Position numbers and translations under genes: made by a program. The notes below the pieces were generated by a model. It ran no database searches, had not been told where the DNA came from, and was given only the letters and a program-made list of their open reading frames with translations. This document shows positions 17,306 to 26,946 of a stretch of 64,000 bases of DNA, piece after piece. The stretch comes from Streptomyces sp. KMM 9044 (GTDB lineage Bacteria; Actinomycetota; Actinomycetes; Streptomycetales; Streptomycetaceae), in NCBI RefSeq assembly GCF_024701375.2, contig NZ_CP113910.1:2728001-2792000 (forward strand), written 5' to 3'. Each line of letters opens with the position of its first letter. Position 1 is the first letter of the stretch.

Positions 17306-19639
17306 TCACTCCCCGAGGAGCGCCCTCAGGTCGGCCGCGTTCGCCTCGGTGACCTTCCACAGCGACTGCTGACGCTCGTGGACGTCGGCGACGGTCGCCG
17401 CGTGGCTGTCCAGGATGCCGGTCGCCCGCTCGGTGAGCACGGCGCCCAGGTTCCGGTCGTGCACGGAGACACCCCATTCGGGGCGCTCGATGTCGGCCAG
17501 GAAGTACGTCATCTTCGGGTGCGAGATCAGGCTGATGATCGGCGTGCCCACGCCGAACGGGATCATCCCGGCGTGCCCGCGCATGCCGATGACGAGGCGG
17601 GTCCTCGCGTACAGGTCCCGGATCCCGTCGTTGTCGAAGTCGTACATGGGGATGACCGGCAGTGAGATGCCGTGCTCGCGGCGCAGGTCGAAGGCGATCC
17701 GCTCGTCGTCCAGCGAATGCGCCACGCAGCGGACCTCGGTGTGCGCGCCGATGCCCCGCACAGCCTTGGCGATCTCCGCGAGGAAGTGCCCGTAGTCGTG
17801 TCCGAAGCGCAGGCCCGCCCGGTCGTAGGCGGCGTTGAGCAGGACGGTGTCCTCGCGCTCGGCCGGGTCCGTCCAGCCCCGCACCAGCTGGCGGCTGACC
17901 GTGGTGGGGCAGGGCTGGAAGCGGACCTTGTCGTGCAGGTGGTCCGGGAGCATGGCCCGCACCCTGGCGATGGAGCCGTGGTTGCGCAGCCCGAAGAAGG
18001 AGGACCTCTCCACCAGCAGGCGCAGGCTCTCGCGGAACCGCCCGGCACGGTACGACTGGCCGTCGAAGGCGTTGAAGCCGACCGCGTACACCATGATCGG
18101 CACGTCGATGGCGCGCAGGTGTTCGTCGGGCACGTTCCACTGCCAGGCGCTGTTGCCGTTGGGCATGGTGTCCGGGATGAACAGCCCGCCGCCGCCGATG
18201 ACCAGGCCGCGCCGGGCGTTGACCCGCTCCAGGGCGGCCTCGTCGAACAGCCGGTGGGCGTGGACGGAGTGCCAGCGGCGGGAGGTGGTGTCCGGCCCGA
18301 AGCCCAGGCGGACGGTCTCCGGCAGCAGCTTGTCACCGGCATTTCCCTGGCGGTCCATGTAGAAGGCGACGTGCGCCAGCTGGTCCCCCGCGCCGCCCGG
18401 CTCCTGCTCGGGCACGGAGGCGGCACGCTGCGCCCACAGCCGGCTCGAGCGGTGGGTGGGGTCGACGGAGATGCCGTCGGTGGCATGGCGCAGCGACGTG
18501 GCGTCGTCGCCGTGCACCCAGGCCATCTGGGCGAGCCGGGCATGGGCGGTGGCGGCCCGGTTGGGAGCGGCGGCGGCGAGCAGCAGCTGTGCCCTGGCCT
18601 CGTCGTAGCGGGAGACGCTCATCAGGGCGTGCCCGAGCACCTCGTGCGGCCAGGCCTCGTCGAGCGGGATGTGCACGCTGCTCAGGATGTCGACGGCGTC
18701 CTGGTAGTCGCCGGCCGCGATGTGCGCGGCGGCCACCTTGCGGGCGCTCTCGGTGTCCTTGGTACGCGCGACGTGCGGGGTGCCCAGGTGCACCACCAGG
18801 TCGTGGTGGAGGCCCCCGGGCTGAGAGAGGTAGGCGGCCTGGAACTCGGCGTCGGACATGTCGAACTCACGCCAGCGGCCCTCCGCCTGCCCGTATCCGG
18901 CCTCGCCGCCCTGCCAGGGCTTGTGGCGGCCGGTGAAGTGCAGGATCGCGGTGTCCTCGGGGACCGGCAGGTCGCCGGACAGGCGCCGTTTGACGAAGTT
19001 GTAGCGGGCGTCGAGGCGGACGAAGTCGCCGTCCAGGACGGAGTTGAGGATGCCCTGGTCGTGCTTGTCGAGTTCGTAGTCGCCGCTGCGTCCGGTCGCG
19101 TCCAGCCTGGCGCAGAAGGCGTCGCTGAGGTACTCGCGCTGGATGACCAGCAGCCCGGAGTTCAGCTTGTGCTGCCCGTAGAAGAACTGCGGGACGGCGG
19201 CCAGGCCCTCGCGCAGCCTCAGCAGTTCACCGAGGTCACGGAGGACGACCATGTCGGTGTCGAGCGTGACGATGGTGTCGTACTCGCGCAGCCGGAAGAC
19301 GTCGAGGATGAAGTACGCCTTGCGGACCAGGTAGTTGTCCTGGTCGCCCTTCTTGTACGTGTCGTAGTGACCGGTGTTCACCCGGCGCAGCACGATCCGG
19401 GGGTGCAGGGCGCGGATCCTGGCGATGGAGCCGGGGCGCAGGTCGTCGTGGAGGACGACGAAGTCCTCGCACACGCCCGGGTTGGACAGGGCGAGGCTGC
19501 GCAGGAGGGCGAGGAAGCCGGGCAGGTAGTTCTCGTCGACGTAGGAGGCGAAGGCGACGCGGCGCTTGCCGGTGAGCGCGGCCGACGAGAGAGCCGGCGC
19601 CAGGGGGGCGCCGGTCACGGCCCCGGGGGTGTTGGTCAT
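17306..19639 (-). CDS. Three-part fusion: GT8-like glycosyltransferase, helical repeats, polysaccharide pyruvyltransferase
   Basis: A 777-residue protein. Residues about 25-280 form a GT8-type transferase (FASYVDENYLPGFLALLRSL, LDTDMVVLRDL with its DxD, HFTGRHKPW with the C-terminal HxxGxxKPW-type signature). Residues about 300-420 are TPR-like helices. Residues about 430-770 form a pyruvyltransferase domain of the CsaB/WcaK type (GGGGLFIPDT, FFGLRNHGS, MRGHAGMIPFGVGTPIISLISHPK). It could both add a hexose and pyruvylate a wall polymer. Its ATG overlaps the stop of the GT29-like gene (ATGA), so the two are coupled. Function of each part is by family; their joint substrate is inferred. Confidence 0.85.
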   Translation of the reverse strand: MTNTPGAVTGAPLAPALSSAALTGKRRVAFASYVDENYLPGFLALLRSLALSNPGVCEDFVVLHDDLRPGSIARIRALHPRIVLRRVNTGHYDTYKKGDQDNYLVRKAYFILDVFRLREYDTIVTLDTDMVVLRDLGELLRLREGLAAVPQFFYGQHKLNSGLLVIQREYLSDAFCARLDATGRSGDYELDKHDQGILNSVLDGDFVRLDARYNFVKRRLSGDLPVPEDTAILHFTGRHKPWQGGEAGYGQAEGRWREFDMSDAEFQAAYLSQPGGLHHDLVVHLGTPHVARTKDTESARKVAAAHIAAGDYQDAVDILSSVHIPLDEAWPHEVLGHALMSVSRYDEARAQLLLAAAAPNRAATAHARLAQMAWVHGDDATSLRHATDGISVDPTHRSSRLWAQRAASVPEQEPGGAGDQLAHVAFYMDRQGNAGDKLLPETVRLGFGPDTTSRRWHSVHAHRLFDEAALERVNARRGLVIGGGGLFIPDTMPNGNSAWQWNVPDEHLRAIDVPIMVYAVGFNAFDGQSYRAGRFRESLRLLVERSSFFGLRNHGSIARVRAMLPDHLHDKVRFQPCPTTVSRQLVRGWTDPAEREDTVLLNAAYDRAGLRFGHDYGHFLAEIAKAVRGIGAHTEVRCVAHSLDDERIAFDLRREHGISLPVIPMYDFDNDGIRDLYARTRLVIGMRGHAGMIPFGVGTPIISLISHPKMTYFLADIERPEWGVSVHDRNLGAVLTERATGILDSHAATVADVHERQQSLWKVTEANAADLRALLGE

Positions 19640-21108
19640 CGCAGGGAGATCCTCATGTCGGTCACTCGCTGGGCCCGCTGCATGACCCATTCCTTCTCGC
19701 TGGTGTACTCGTGCACGGAGGTGATCGGCATCTTCATGGCTTCCGGAACGCGGTAGGCACCGCTCTCGTAGAAGTCGAAGCCGATCAGGTCGAGGGTGGG
19801 GCTGACGTCCAGGAAGTCCAGCAGGAACAGCATGTTGAAGCCGGTGGTCGGAATGCCGGACCAGGCGTCGGAGCCGAGCTTGCCGATGGTGCGCACGGGC
19901 CAGCGCAACGACTCGTCGCCGAGGTGGCGCTGGGCACCGGGCACCAGGCGGTTGCGCAGGGAGTACTTCCAGTCGCCGGAGATGCCGCCGAACACGAGCC
20001 GGGTGGTGACCGGCTGGTCCCAGTTGAAGCCGTGCTTGTGGATGGTGGCGTGGATGTCGGTGCGCCCGCCGGTGTGCTTCTCGTCGACGCGGTAGGAGTT
20101 GAAACGGACCACCAGGTCGTAGGCGTCGATCTCGGCGCCCATCGAGCTGGTGGCGACCCGGCCCGAGTTGGCGATGAGGCAGATGGACTTGCCGGCGATC
20201 AGGTTGCGGAACTCACCGAGGCTGACCCACTGCACGCCGCCGATGGTGGGGTCGGCGACGGGGCCGCGCATCCGGTTGCGGCGCTGCTCGGCGTAGAGGG
20301 CGAGGACCTCGGTGAACGCGGGGAGGTCGGCGTCGCCGCGCGCGGCGCGCAGCTCCAGGTACTGGCTCAGGAGCTCCTGCCGGTCGGCGACCGGCGCCTG
20401 CTCGGCGGCCAGCGCGAGGAGCGCTCCGACCATGCGCGGTTCGGCCTCCGCCCAGTCCCCCACGGCGTGCGCGGCGAGGCCCTCGGCCCATACGTCGGTG
20501 GCGGGGCCGGCGGCGAACCGCTCCGCGCGCGGGCACTGGTGCCGCAGCAGGGCCAGCAGTTCCTGCTCCTTCTCCCCGGCGACGCGCAGCCCGGCGATCT
20601 TCGCGGAGACGCCGAACCCGTCGCTGTCGGTGAGACCCAGGTACCGCTCGTAGGCGGGCACGGCCTCGGACTCGTCGCCGAGGGCCTCCATCAGCCGGGC
20701 GCGCAGCCGCCAGCCGGCGCGGGAGTTCTTCCGCTGGGCGAGCACGGTGTCGCTGATGACCAGCGCGAGGTCCAGCTCGTCGTCGTAGCCGCACTCCAGG
20801 GCCTTGTTGGCGACGGCGAGCAGGGCGTCCAGTACTTCGTTGGCGATGCCGGCGGCGGGGGCCGACGCACCCTTGACGACCCGCTTGAGGCGGGCGGCGG
20901 CGCCGCCCGGCACGGCGCTGGTGGCGGTGGCAGTGGCGGCGTCACCGGTGGTGACCACGACGAGCAACCTGCGCAACTGCTCCGCAAGCTCGATTCTGCG
21001 GCGGTCCACACTGCCGACGAGTTTGCCACTGTGTACCGCACAGGCACGCAAACAGTCGTCCAGCCCTCCTCCACGCACACGTGCCCGTCTGTTCTGAACC
21101 GTCGTCAT
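19636..21108 (-). CDS. GT29-like sialyltransferase with N-terminal helical domain
   Basis: A 490-residue protein. The C-terminal half carries features of GT29 sialyltransferases: an L-type sialyl motif (SICLIANSGRV, GAEIDAYDLVVRFNSY, then GGRTDIH) around residues 305-350 and an S-type motif (PTTGFNMLFLLDFL, LDLIGFDFYES) around residues 415-450, ending near a conserved HEY. GT29 enzymes are mainly eukaryotic and transfer sialic acid from CMP-sialic acid. The N-terminal 280 residues look alpha-helical and repeat-like. AGGAG precedes the ATG. The adjacent CMP-nonulosonate genes supply a plausible donor. No membrane anchor is seen. Confidence 0.78.
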   Translation of the reverse strand: MTTVQNRRARVRGGGLDDCLRACAVHSGKLVGSVDRRRIELAEQLRRLLVVVTTGDAATATATSAVPGGAAARLKRVVKGASAPAAGIANEVLDALLAVANKALECGYDDELDLALVISDTVLAQRKNSRAGWRLRARLMEALGDESEAVPAYERYLGLTDSDGFGVSAKIAGLRVAGEKEQELLALLRHQCPRAERFAAGPATDVWAEGLAAHAVGDWAEAEPRMVGALLALAAEQAPVADRQELLSQYLELRAARGDADLPAFTEVLALYAEQRRNRMRGPVADPTIGGVQWVSLGEFRNLIAGKSICLIANSGRVATSSMGAEIDAYDLVVRFNSYRVDEKHTGGRTDIHATIHKHGFNWDQPVTTRLVFGGISGDWKYSLRNRLVPGAQRHLGDESLRWPVRTIGKLGSDAWSGIPTTGFNMLFLLDFLDVSPTLDLIGFDFYESGAYRVPEAMKMPITSVHEYTSEKEWVMQRAQRVTDMRISLR

Positions 21109-21350
21109 GGCACTCCTGTTTTACCGAACCGGCTGCGCGCTCAACTTATCGCGACAGCACGGGTTGCGTTCTCTTCTGCATAAGGGGGATGTCAGGAGAT
21201 TTTAAAAAGCCAAAACGACATCCAGGTGAACTCGTCTCCACTGGACGGGAAATCGTTGGCCTGGCGTTCGATTGCTCTCCACCCGTCGGACTGACGTGCT
21301 GACATACCCGCGGCCGAAGCCGGCCGGAATCATGGAGCACCGAGGTCTCC
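21109..21350. promoter_or_regulatory. AT-richer divergent promoter region
   Basis: This 242-base gap lies between the minus-strand sialyltransferase gene and the plus-strand acyltransferase gene. It contains the most AT-rich stretch nearby (GATTTTAAAAAGCCAAAACG around 21200-21218). Promoters for both genes are expected here, but no reliable -35/-10 pair was assigned. Confidence 0.4.
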
Positions 21351-22490
21351 TTGACCAGCACGCTCGCCCGTCCGACACCCGAAGAGACCCGGCGGGCGGA
21401 GCCGGGGAAGCCACGCGTCCGCCCCCGTCTGCGGGCTCTGGACGGACTGCGGCTGGTCGCCGCGCTGACGGTGGCCGCTTACCACTACGGCGGTCGCGGC
21501 GTCGACGTCACCACCGCCCGGGGAAGCTCCCCGAAAGACCAGTTCCCCACCCTGCACGAGTACTTCGCGTACGACTGTCTCGGGGTCCAGGTCTTCTTCG
21601 TGATCAGCGGGTTCGTCATCTGCATGAGCGGCTGGGGCAGGCCGCTGAGGTCGTTCTTCGCCTCCCGCACCTCCCGGCTGCTGCCCGCCTGCTGGGCGGC
21701 GGTCCTCCTCGTGACGGCGGTGTTCGCGCTGCCGGTGGTCGTCTACGAGGCGGTCTCGCCGAGCGACGCGCTGGTGAACCTGACGCTGCTCCAGCAGCCG
21801 CTCGGCGCGGACCGGGTGCTGGGGGTGTGCTGGACCCTGTGGGTGGAGATCCGCTTCTACACGCTGTTCGCCCTGTTCGTGGTGATGCCCGGGGCGAGCC
21901 GGCAGCGGGTGATCCTGTTCTGCGCGGTGTGGACCATGGCCGCCGCGATCGCCGATGCCGCGAACGAGCCGCTGCTCGCCCTCGCCCTCATGCCGGAGTA
22001 CGCGCCGCTCTTCGTCGGGGGCATCGGCCTGTACCTCGTCCACCGCGACCGCAAGGACGCGTACGCCTGGGGCCTCGTCGGGGTGGGCTGGCTGATCGGC
22101 CAGCGCTACGCGGTCCAGGACCTGTGGCACGCGCCGAGCGCGGACGCCTTCTCCCACCGGACCTCGTGCGGCATCATCCTGATCGTCACGCTCGGCTTCG
22201 TCGCCGTCACCGTCGCCGTCGCCGCCCTCGCGCTGGGCTGGCTGAGCTGGGCGAACTGGCGCCGGCTGACCGTCGCGGGCACCCTCACCCACCCGTTCCA
22301 CCTGGTCCACGAGCACCTGGGGTGGGTGGTCATCCACGGCCTCCACCGCGGCCTGGGCATCGGCTCGGCAGAGACCCTCGCCCTGACCGTCGCCGCGATG
22401 CTGCTGCTGGCCTGGCTGCTGAACCGGTACGTGGAGGAAACCCTGACGCCGGCCCTGCGATCCCACCTGTCGAGGCAGCACAGGAGCTGA
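21351..22490 (+). CDS. Acyltransferase 3 family membrane protein
   Basis: A 379-residue membrane protein of the OatA/NodX acyltransferase-3 family: RLRALDGLRLVAALTVAAYHY (catalytic His in the first membrane helix), VQVFFVISGFVICMS, RTSRLLPACW and about ten hydrophobic segments. Such proteins O-acylate exported sugars. The start is a TTG at 21351 with GAGG eight bases upstream; no ATG or GTG fits better. It may decorate the wall polymer made by the flanking locus, but this is inferred from position only. The C-terminus is basic and histidine-rich. Confidence 0.85.
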   Translation: MTSTLARPTPEETRRAEPGKPRVRPRLRALDGLRLVAALTVAAYHYGGRGVDVTTARGSSPKDQFPTLHEYFAYDCLGVQVFFVISGFVICMSGWGRPLRSFFASRTSRLLPACWAAVLLVTAVFALPVVVYEAVSPSDALVNLTLLQQPLGADRVLGVCWTLWVEIRFYTLFALFVVMPGASRQRVILFCAVWTMAAAIADAANEPLLALALMPEYAPLFVGGIGLYLVHRDRKDAYAWGLVGVGWLIGQRYAVQDLWHAPSADAFSHRTSCGIILIVTLGFVAVTVAVAALALGWLSWANWRRLTVAGTLTHPFHLVHEHLGWVVIHGLHRGLGIGSAETLALTVAAMLLLAWLLNRYVEETLTPALRSHLSRQHRS

Positions 22491-22974
22491 ACACGGAGCA
22501 CGCGTGTTCTCCGATGCCGAGGAAGAGGTCGAGGACTTCCGCCGTATGTGCGGCTTCGACGAGGAGCGGTTCCGGGAGGGCAGCCGGCCCGCCGCCGCGA
22601 TCCGCGGCTGCTGCGGCGGCGATTCCGGCAGGGGGGACTCCGGCGCCCGGCCCGGTTCCCGGGGCGGCGTGGGGGCCTGCATGATTTCCGGGGCCGGTGG
22701 GCCACGGCGCGGAACGGACCCGCGAACGCGGCGAACCACGCGGCTGGAACCTGCTCCGGCAACCGAGGCTGCCAGGGGGCCACATGGGACGGGCCGGGCA
22801 GGAAGCCCCAGGACGGGTACCTCCTGAAGCAGGTTGCGGCCATCCCCCCGCAACGGCGTCAGGAAACGCCTGCACGGAGAATCGGCCCGGCCTGAGCACG
22901 AAGCGGGGTTGTCCGAGCCCTCCGGTGTCCGAGCCCTCCGGCATCCCCGTGTGAAGAAACCGGAGCCGCCGGCC
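22491..22974. other. 484-base region without a supported gene
   Basis: A GTG-started frame from 22504 encodes 107 low-complexity residues with no recognisable domain and was not accepted. A short inverted repeat (GAACACG...CGTGTTC, 22489-22510) just after the acyltransferase stop may be its terminator. A tandem direct repeat of GTCCGAGCCCTCCGG occurs near 22912-22944. Confidence 0.45.
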
Positions 22975-23631
22975 TCACGCCGTAAGGGACAGCTTCGCCG
23001 CGAAGCCCAGGAACAGGGCGCCTGCTGCCGAGGTGGCGCCCGCCGACAGGGCCCGGCGGCGGCGGAAGGCGGCGGCGAGCCGGGTGCCGCAGAATATGAG
23101 CGCGCTCAGGTAGAGCACGCTGGCGATCTGGGCGAGGATGCCGAGGACGACGAAGGAGAGCGCCGGGTAGGCGTAGGCCGGGTCGACGAACTGCACGAAG
23201 AAGGAGACGAAGAACAGGATCGCCTTCGGGTTGAGCAGGCTGATGACCAGCGCCCTGCGGTACGGCCGCTCTCCGGGGGCCGTCGGAACCGCGTCGACTG
23301 CGGCGTCGACGGCGCTCTGTTCCCGCCGGGTGCGCCACATGCCCCAGGCCGCGCGCAGCATGCCGACCGCGAGCCATGTCAGATAGCCGGCGCCCGCGTA
23401 CTTGACGATGCCGAACAGCACGGCGTTCGCCTGGAGCAGCGAGGCGACGCCCGCCGCGGACAGCGTCATCAGCACGGCGTCCCCGCACCACACCCCGGCC
23501 GCCGCCCTGTAGCCGACCCGCACCCCGCGCCGGGCGGCGACGGACAGGACGTACAGGGAGTTGGGGCCGGGCAGCAGCACGATGAGGATCAGGCCGGCCA
23601 GGTAGGTGAGGAGGTCGACGACGCCGAACAC
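22975..23631 (-). CDS. LysE/LeuE-type amino acid exporter
   Basis: A 218-residue membrane protein with six hydrophobic segments. The N-terminal signature LIVLLPGPNSLYVLSVAARRG and the later LNPKAILFFVSFFVQF are diagnostic of the LysE/RhtB/LeuE family. It exports amino acids (leucine-type substrates for LeuE) across the cytoplasmic membrane. The GTG at 23631 is chosen because the protein then starts VFGVVDLLTYLAGLIL, matching the usual family N-terminus; the 66-residue in-frame extension upstream is not membrane-like. No ribosome-binding site is obvious, so a leaderless transcript is possible. Confidence 0.85.
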   Translation of the reverse strand: MFGVVDLLTYLAGLILIVLLPGPNSLYVLSVAARRGVRVGYRAAAGVWCGDAVLMTLSAAGVASLLQANAVLFGIVKYAGAGYLTWLAVGMLRAAWGMWRTRREQSAVDAAVDAVPTAPGERPYRRALVISLLNPKAILFFVSFFVQFVDPAYAYPALSFVVLGILAQIASVLYLSALIFCGTRLAAAFRRRRALSAGATSAAGALFLGFAAKLSLTA

Positions 23632-23851
23632 GGAGCGAGTGTCGCACGGAGGTGCGGCACTCCGCGCCGGTGTTTCAGCCGTCGGGAAGCGTGTCCACGG
23701 GGAGCTCTGCGCGCACGCCGACCGGTTCCGGCAGGGCCACGTCCTGCCCCTGCTCGAAGCGCCGGGGGTCGGGGTGTCCGCCGTCGGCCGGTTCCGTGCA
23801 GAGCAGGACCTCGTCGCGCCTGCGGTCACTCGTACGAGGTGACCGACCAGC

Positions 23852-25450
23852 TCAGAAGGCGTCGCTGGGCACGTACGTCCCCCAGACCTCGCGCAGCGCG
23901 TTGCAGACCTCGCCGACGGTGGCGCGGGCGCGCAGGGCCTCCTTCATGGGGTGGAGGACGTTGTCCTCGCCCTCGGCGGCCTTCTTCAGGGCGGTCAGGG
24001 CGTTGTCCACGGCCTGCTGGTCGCGCTCCGCGCGGAGTGCGGCCAGACGTTGGGCCTGCTGGGCCTCGATGGCCGGGTCGACGCGCAGCGGCTCGTAGGG
24101 TTCCTCGGTCTCGAGCTGGTAGCGGTTGACGCCGACCACGACGCGCTCGCCGGAGTCGGTCTCCTGGGCGATGCGGTAGGCGGAGCGTTCGATCTCGCTC
24201 TTCTGGAAGCCGTGTTCGATGGCGTCGACCGCGCCGCCGAGCTCCTCGACCTTCTCCATCAGCTCGAGTGCCGCGGCCTCCACCTCGTCGGTCATCCTCT
24301 CGACGACGTAGGAGCCTGCGAACGGGTCGACGGTGGCGGTCACGTCCGTCTCGTAGGCGAGGACCTGCTGGGTACGCAGGGCCAGGCGGGCGCTCTTGTC
24401 GGTGGGCAGCGCGATGGCCTCGTCGAAGGAGTTGGTGTGCAGCGACTGCGTGCCGCCCAGGACGGCCGCCAGGCCCTGCACGGCCACGCGCACCAGGTTC
24501 ACCTCGGGCTGCTGGGCGGTCAGCTGCACCCCGGCCGTCTGCGTGTGGAAGCGCAACATCAGCGACTTGGGGTTCTTCGCCCCGAACTCCTCCTTCATCA
24601 CCCGGGCCCAGATCCGGCGGGCCGCGCGGAACTTGGCGACCTCCTCCAGGATCGTCGTGCGGGCGACGAAGAAGAACGACAGGCGGGGCGCGAAGTCGTC
24701 GACGTCCATGCCGGCTGCCACCGCGGTGCGCACGTACTCGATGCCGTCCGCGAGGGTGAAGGCGATCTCCTGCGCGGGCGAGGCCCCGGCCTCGGCCATG
24801 TGGTAGCCGGAGATCGAGATCGTGTTCCACTTCGGGATCTCGGCCCGGCAGTACTTGAAGATGTCCGCGATCAGGCGCAGGGACGGCTTGGGCGGGAAGA
24901 TGTACGTCCCGCGCGCGATGTACTCCTTGAGCACGTCGTTCTGGATCGTGCCCGTCAGCTTCTCGGCGCTGACGCCCTGCTCCTCGGCGACCAGTTGGTA
25001 CAGCAGCAGCAACAGGGCGGCCGGGGCGTTGATCGTCATCGACGTGGAGACCTGGTCCAGCGGGATCCCGCCGAACAGCACCCGCATGTCGTCGACCGAG
25101 TCGATCGCCACGCCCACCTTGCCGACCTCGCCCGAGGCGATCGGGGCGTCGGAGTCGTGGCCCATCTGGGTGGGCAGGTCGAAGGCGACCGACAGGCCCA
25201 TCGTGCCGTTGGCGATCAGCTGCTTGTAACGGGCGTTGGACTCGCTCGCCGTGCCGAAACCGGCGTACTGGCGCATCGTCCACGGCCGGCCCGTGTACAT
25301 CGTCGGATACACACCCCGGGTGAACGGGAACTTCCCCGGCTCGCCCAACTGCTCGGCAGGATCCCAGCCCCCGAGGGAGTCCGGACCGTAGACCGGCTCG
25401 ATGGGCAGTCCGCTCTCGGTGGATCGGGCACTGCCCGACTCGCGTGCCAT
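23852..25450 (-). CDS. mutA2: Methylmalonyl-CoA mutase large subunit without B12-binding domain
   Basis: A 532-residue acyl-CoA mutase TIM-barrel subunit. Family motifs include [39 protein letters not shown] and [14 protein letters not shown]. The residues that discriminate methylmalonyl-CoA from isobutyryl-CoA mutases are of the methylmalonyl type: Tyr62 in RQYAG (Phe in isobutyryl-CoA mutase) and Arg180 in IARGTY (Gln in isobutyryl-CoA mutase). The C-terminal cobalamin-binding domain of the one-chain enzymes is absent, so a separate small subunit is needed; none is nearby. GGAGG precedes the ATG. The symbol follows my memory of the S. coelicolor orthologue. It is transcribed alone. Confidence 0.85.
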   Translation of the reverse strand: MARESGSARSTESGLPIEPVYGPDSLGGWDPAEQLGEPGKFPFTRGVYPTMYTGRPWTMRQYAGFGTASESNARYKQLIANGTMGLSVAFDLPTQMGHDSDAPIASGEVGKVGVAIDSVDDMRVLFGGIPLDQVSTSMTINAPAALLLLLYQLVAEEQGVSAEKLTGTIQNDVLKEYIARGTYIFPPKPSLRLIADIFKYCRAEIPKWNTISISGYHMAEAGASPAQEIAFTLADGIEYVRTAVAAGMDVDDFAPRLSFFFVARTTILEEVAKFRAARRIWARVMKEEFGAKNPKSLMLRFHTQTAGVQLTAQQPEVNLVRVAVQGLAAVLGGTQSLHTNSFDEAIALPTDKSARLALRTQQVLAYETDVTATVDPFAGSYVVERMTDEVEAAALELMEKVEELGGAVDAIEHGFQKSEIERSAYRIAQETDSGERVVVGVNRYQLETEEPYEPLRVDPAIEAQQAQRLAALRAERDQQAVDNALTALKKAAEGEDNVLHPMKEALRARATVGEVCNALREVWGTYVPSDAF

Positions 25451-25776
25451 GGTGTGATGCCTCCCGCTGAGCAGCGCTGCTCGGCTGCTTGCCCGTTCAC
25501 GTCAGGTCAGGTGCCCGTCAGGTGCTCACCCGTACCGACCGACTGCCCGCCGGTACGGACCCGGCCCTTCGACGGACTGTAGTCGTGGGGGGGCGACCCG
25601 GTGCAGGGGCGCACGCTGGGACCTTCCTCACAGGGGCGGTGGGACTCCGCTCACAGCGCCCGCCCCCGCCGTCGTCCGCCTGTCACTCACCACCATGCCC
25701 CCTGGTTCGGGAGCGGTCATGTCGGGGACCATCTCAGGTGACGGCACGCAGGGACCGGTGAGGCGAGGGGGCTCGC
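25451..25776. promoter_or_regulatory. 326-base divergent intergenic region
   Basis: It separates the minus-strand mutase gene from the plus-strand transpeptidase gene. No gene or clear regulatory motif was recognised. Short C- and G-rich tracts (near 25590 and 25660) are present. Confidence 0.35.
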
Positions 25777-26760
25777 GTGCGTACTACGGGCATGGGGACG
25801 AGGGCGCGGTCGTCGGCGGAGACCCGGTCGCGGCCGGGCGCGGGTGCGGTGGCGAGGGCCGTCGCCGCGGGCGCGGCGCTGGCCGCGCTGACCGGGGGCA
25901 CGGTGGGCTGCACCGTGGAGCCCGTCGACGCGGACGGCAACGGACGGTCACCGGTGCGCATCGAGCTGCCGAGCGGCACGCCGCCGGCGTACCGGCCGCC
26001 CTCCGGTTCCGGTTCTGACGACGGTTCCGGCTCCGGCGGCGGTTCGGGGGCCGGGGCCGACGACGGCAAGGGCGGTGGGGGTTCCGGTGCCGGTGACCGG
26101 CCGGAGAGCGTGCCTGCCCGGCCGCCGGCGCGGGTGCTGTGGTCCCCCGGTGACTCGGGGCGTGACGTCCGTGAACTCCAGGCCCGGCTGCGTCAGGTCG
26201 CCTGGCTGTTCGACGGGCCCACCGGGACGTACGACGGTGCCACGCGGGAGGCCGTCGAGGGGTTCCAGGGCAAGCGGGGGCTGCCGCGGACCGGGGGGAC
26301 CGACACCGTCACCTGGCAGCGGCTGCTCGGCATGACGCGCGAGCCGGACCGGTGGGAGCTGTACCTGATGGGCGGCCAGCCGGCCGCCGCTCCCGACGCG
26401 CGCTGCCGGACGGGACGCGTGCTGTGCATCAGCAAGTCCAGCCGCACCCTGCGCTGGATGATCGACGGGCGGACCCTGACGACGCTGCCCGTCCGCTTCG
26501 GTTCCGATCCCACACCGACGCGCGACGGTGTCTTCGAGGTCTACTGGAAGTCCCGCGACCACGTGTCCACGCTCTACGACTCACCGATGCCGTACGCCAT
26601 GTTCTTCAGCGGCGGCCAGGCCGTGCACTTCTCGGCCGACTTCGCCGCGCGGGGCTACGCCGGGTCCTCGCACGGCTGCGTCAACGTGCGGGACGAGACG
26701 GCCGTCGCCGGGTTGTACGAACAGGTGCGCAACGGCGACAAGGTCGTCGTCCACTGGTGA
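25777..26760 (+). CDS. L,D-transpeptidase with peptidoglycan-binding domain
   Basis: A 327-residue exported protein. A basic, Ala-rich signal segment ends near Cys45 (GGTVGC), a possible but imperfect lipobox. A Gly/Ser/Asp-rich linker follows, then a PG_binding_1 domain (SPGDSGRDVRELQARL, TGTYDGATREAVEGFQ) and a YkuD catalytic domain whose motif HFSAD...SSHGCVNV includes catalytic Cys301. It would form 3-3 crosslinks in peptidoglycan outside the cell. The GTG at 25777 is the first start that leaves a signal peptide. It is a single-gene unit. Confidence 0.87.
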   Translation: MRTTGMGTRARSSAETRSRPGAGAVARAVAAGAALAALTGGTVGCTVEPVDADGNGRSPVRIELPSGTPPAYRPPSGSGSDDGSGSGGGSGAGADDGKGGGGSGAGDRPESVPARPPARVLWSPGDSGRDVRELQARLRQVAWLFDGPTGTYDGATREAVEGFQGKRGLPRTGGTDTVTWQRLLGMTREPDRWELYLMGGQPAAAPDARCRTGRVLCISKSSRTLRWMIDGRTLTTLPVRFGSDPTPTRDGVFEVYWKSRDHVSTLYDSPMPYAMFFSGGQAVHFSADFAARGYAGSSHGCVNVRDETAVAGLYEQVRNGDKVVVHW

Positions 26761-26946
26761 GAAGGGCGCGGGCGGGACCGGGGGAACGTGTCTCGCCCGC
26801 GCCGAGTGCACGAGCCGCAGGTACGGGGGGAACCCCGGCTCCGTGCAGAAGCCGATGACCAGTCGGCTCACCCAGTACTGCGCCCCGGTGGCCGAAAACG
26901 TCACACCTGGCGACACGAAAACGCCGAACACCCGTAAAAACGCAGG

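Noticed and set aside
22504..22827. Possible 107-residue plus-strand gene
   Set aside because: Low-complexity Gly/Arg/Pro composition after the first 30 residues, no domain and a weak start; not distinguishable from GC-rich chance frames.
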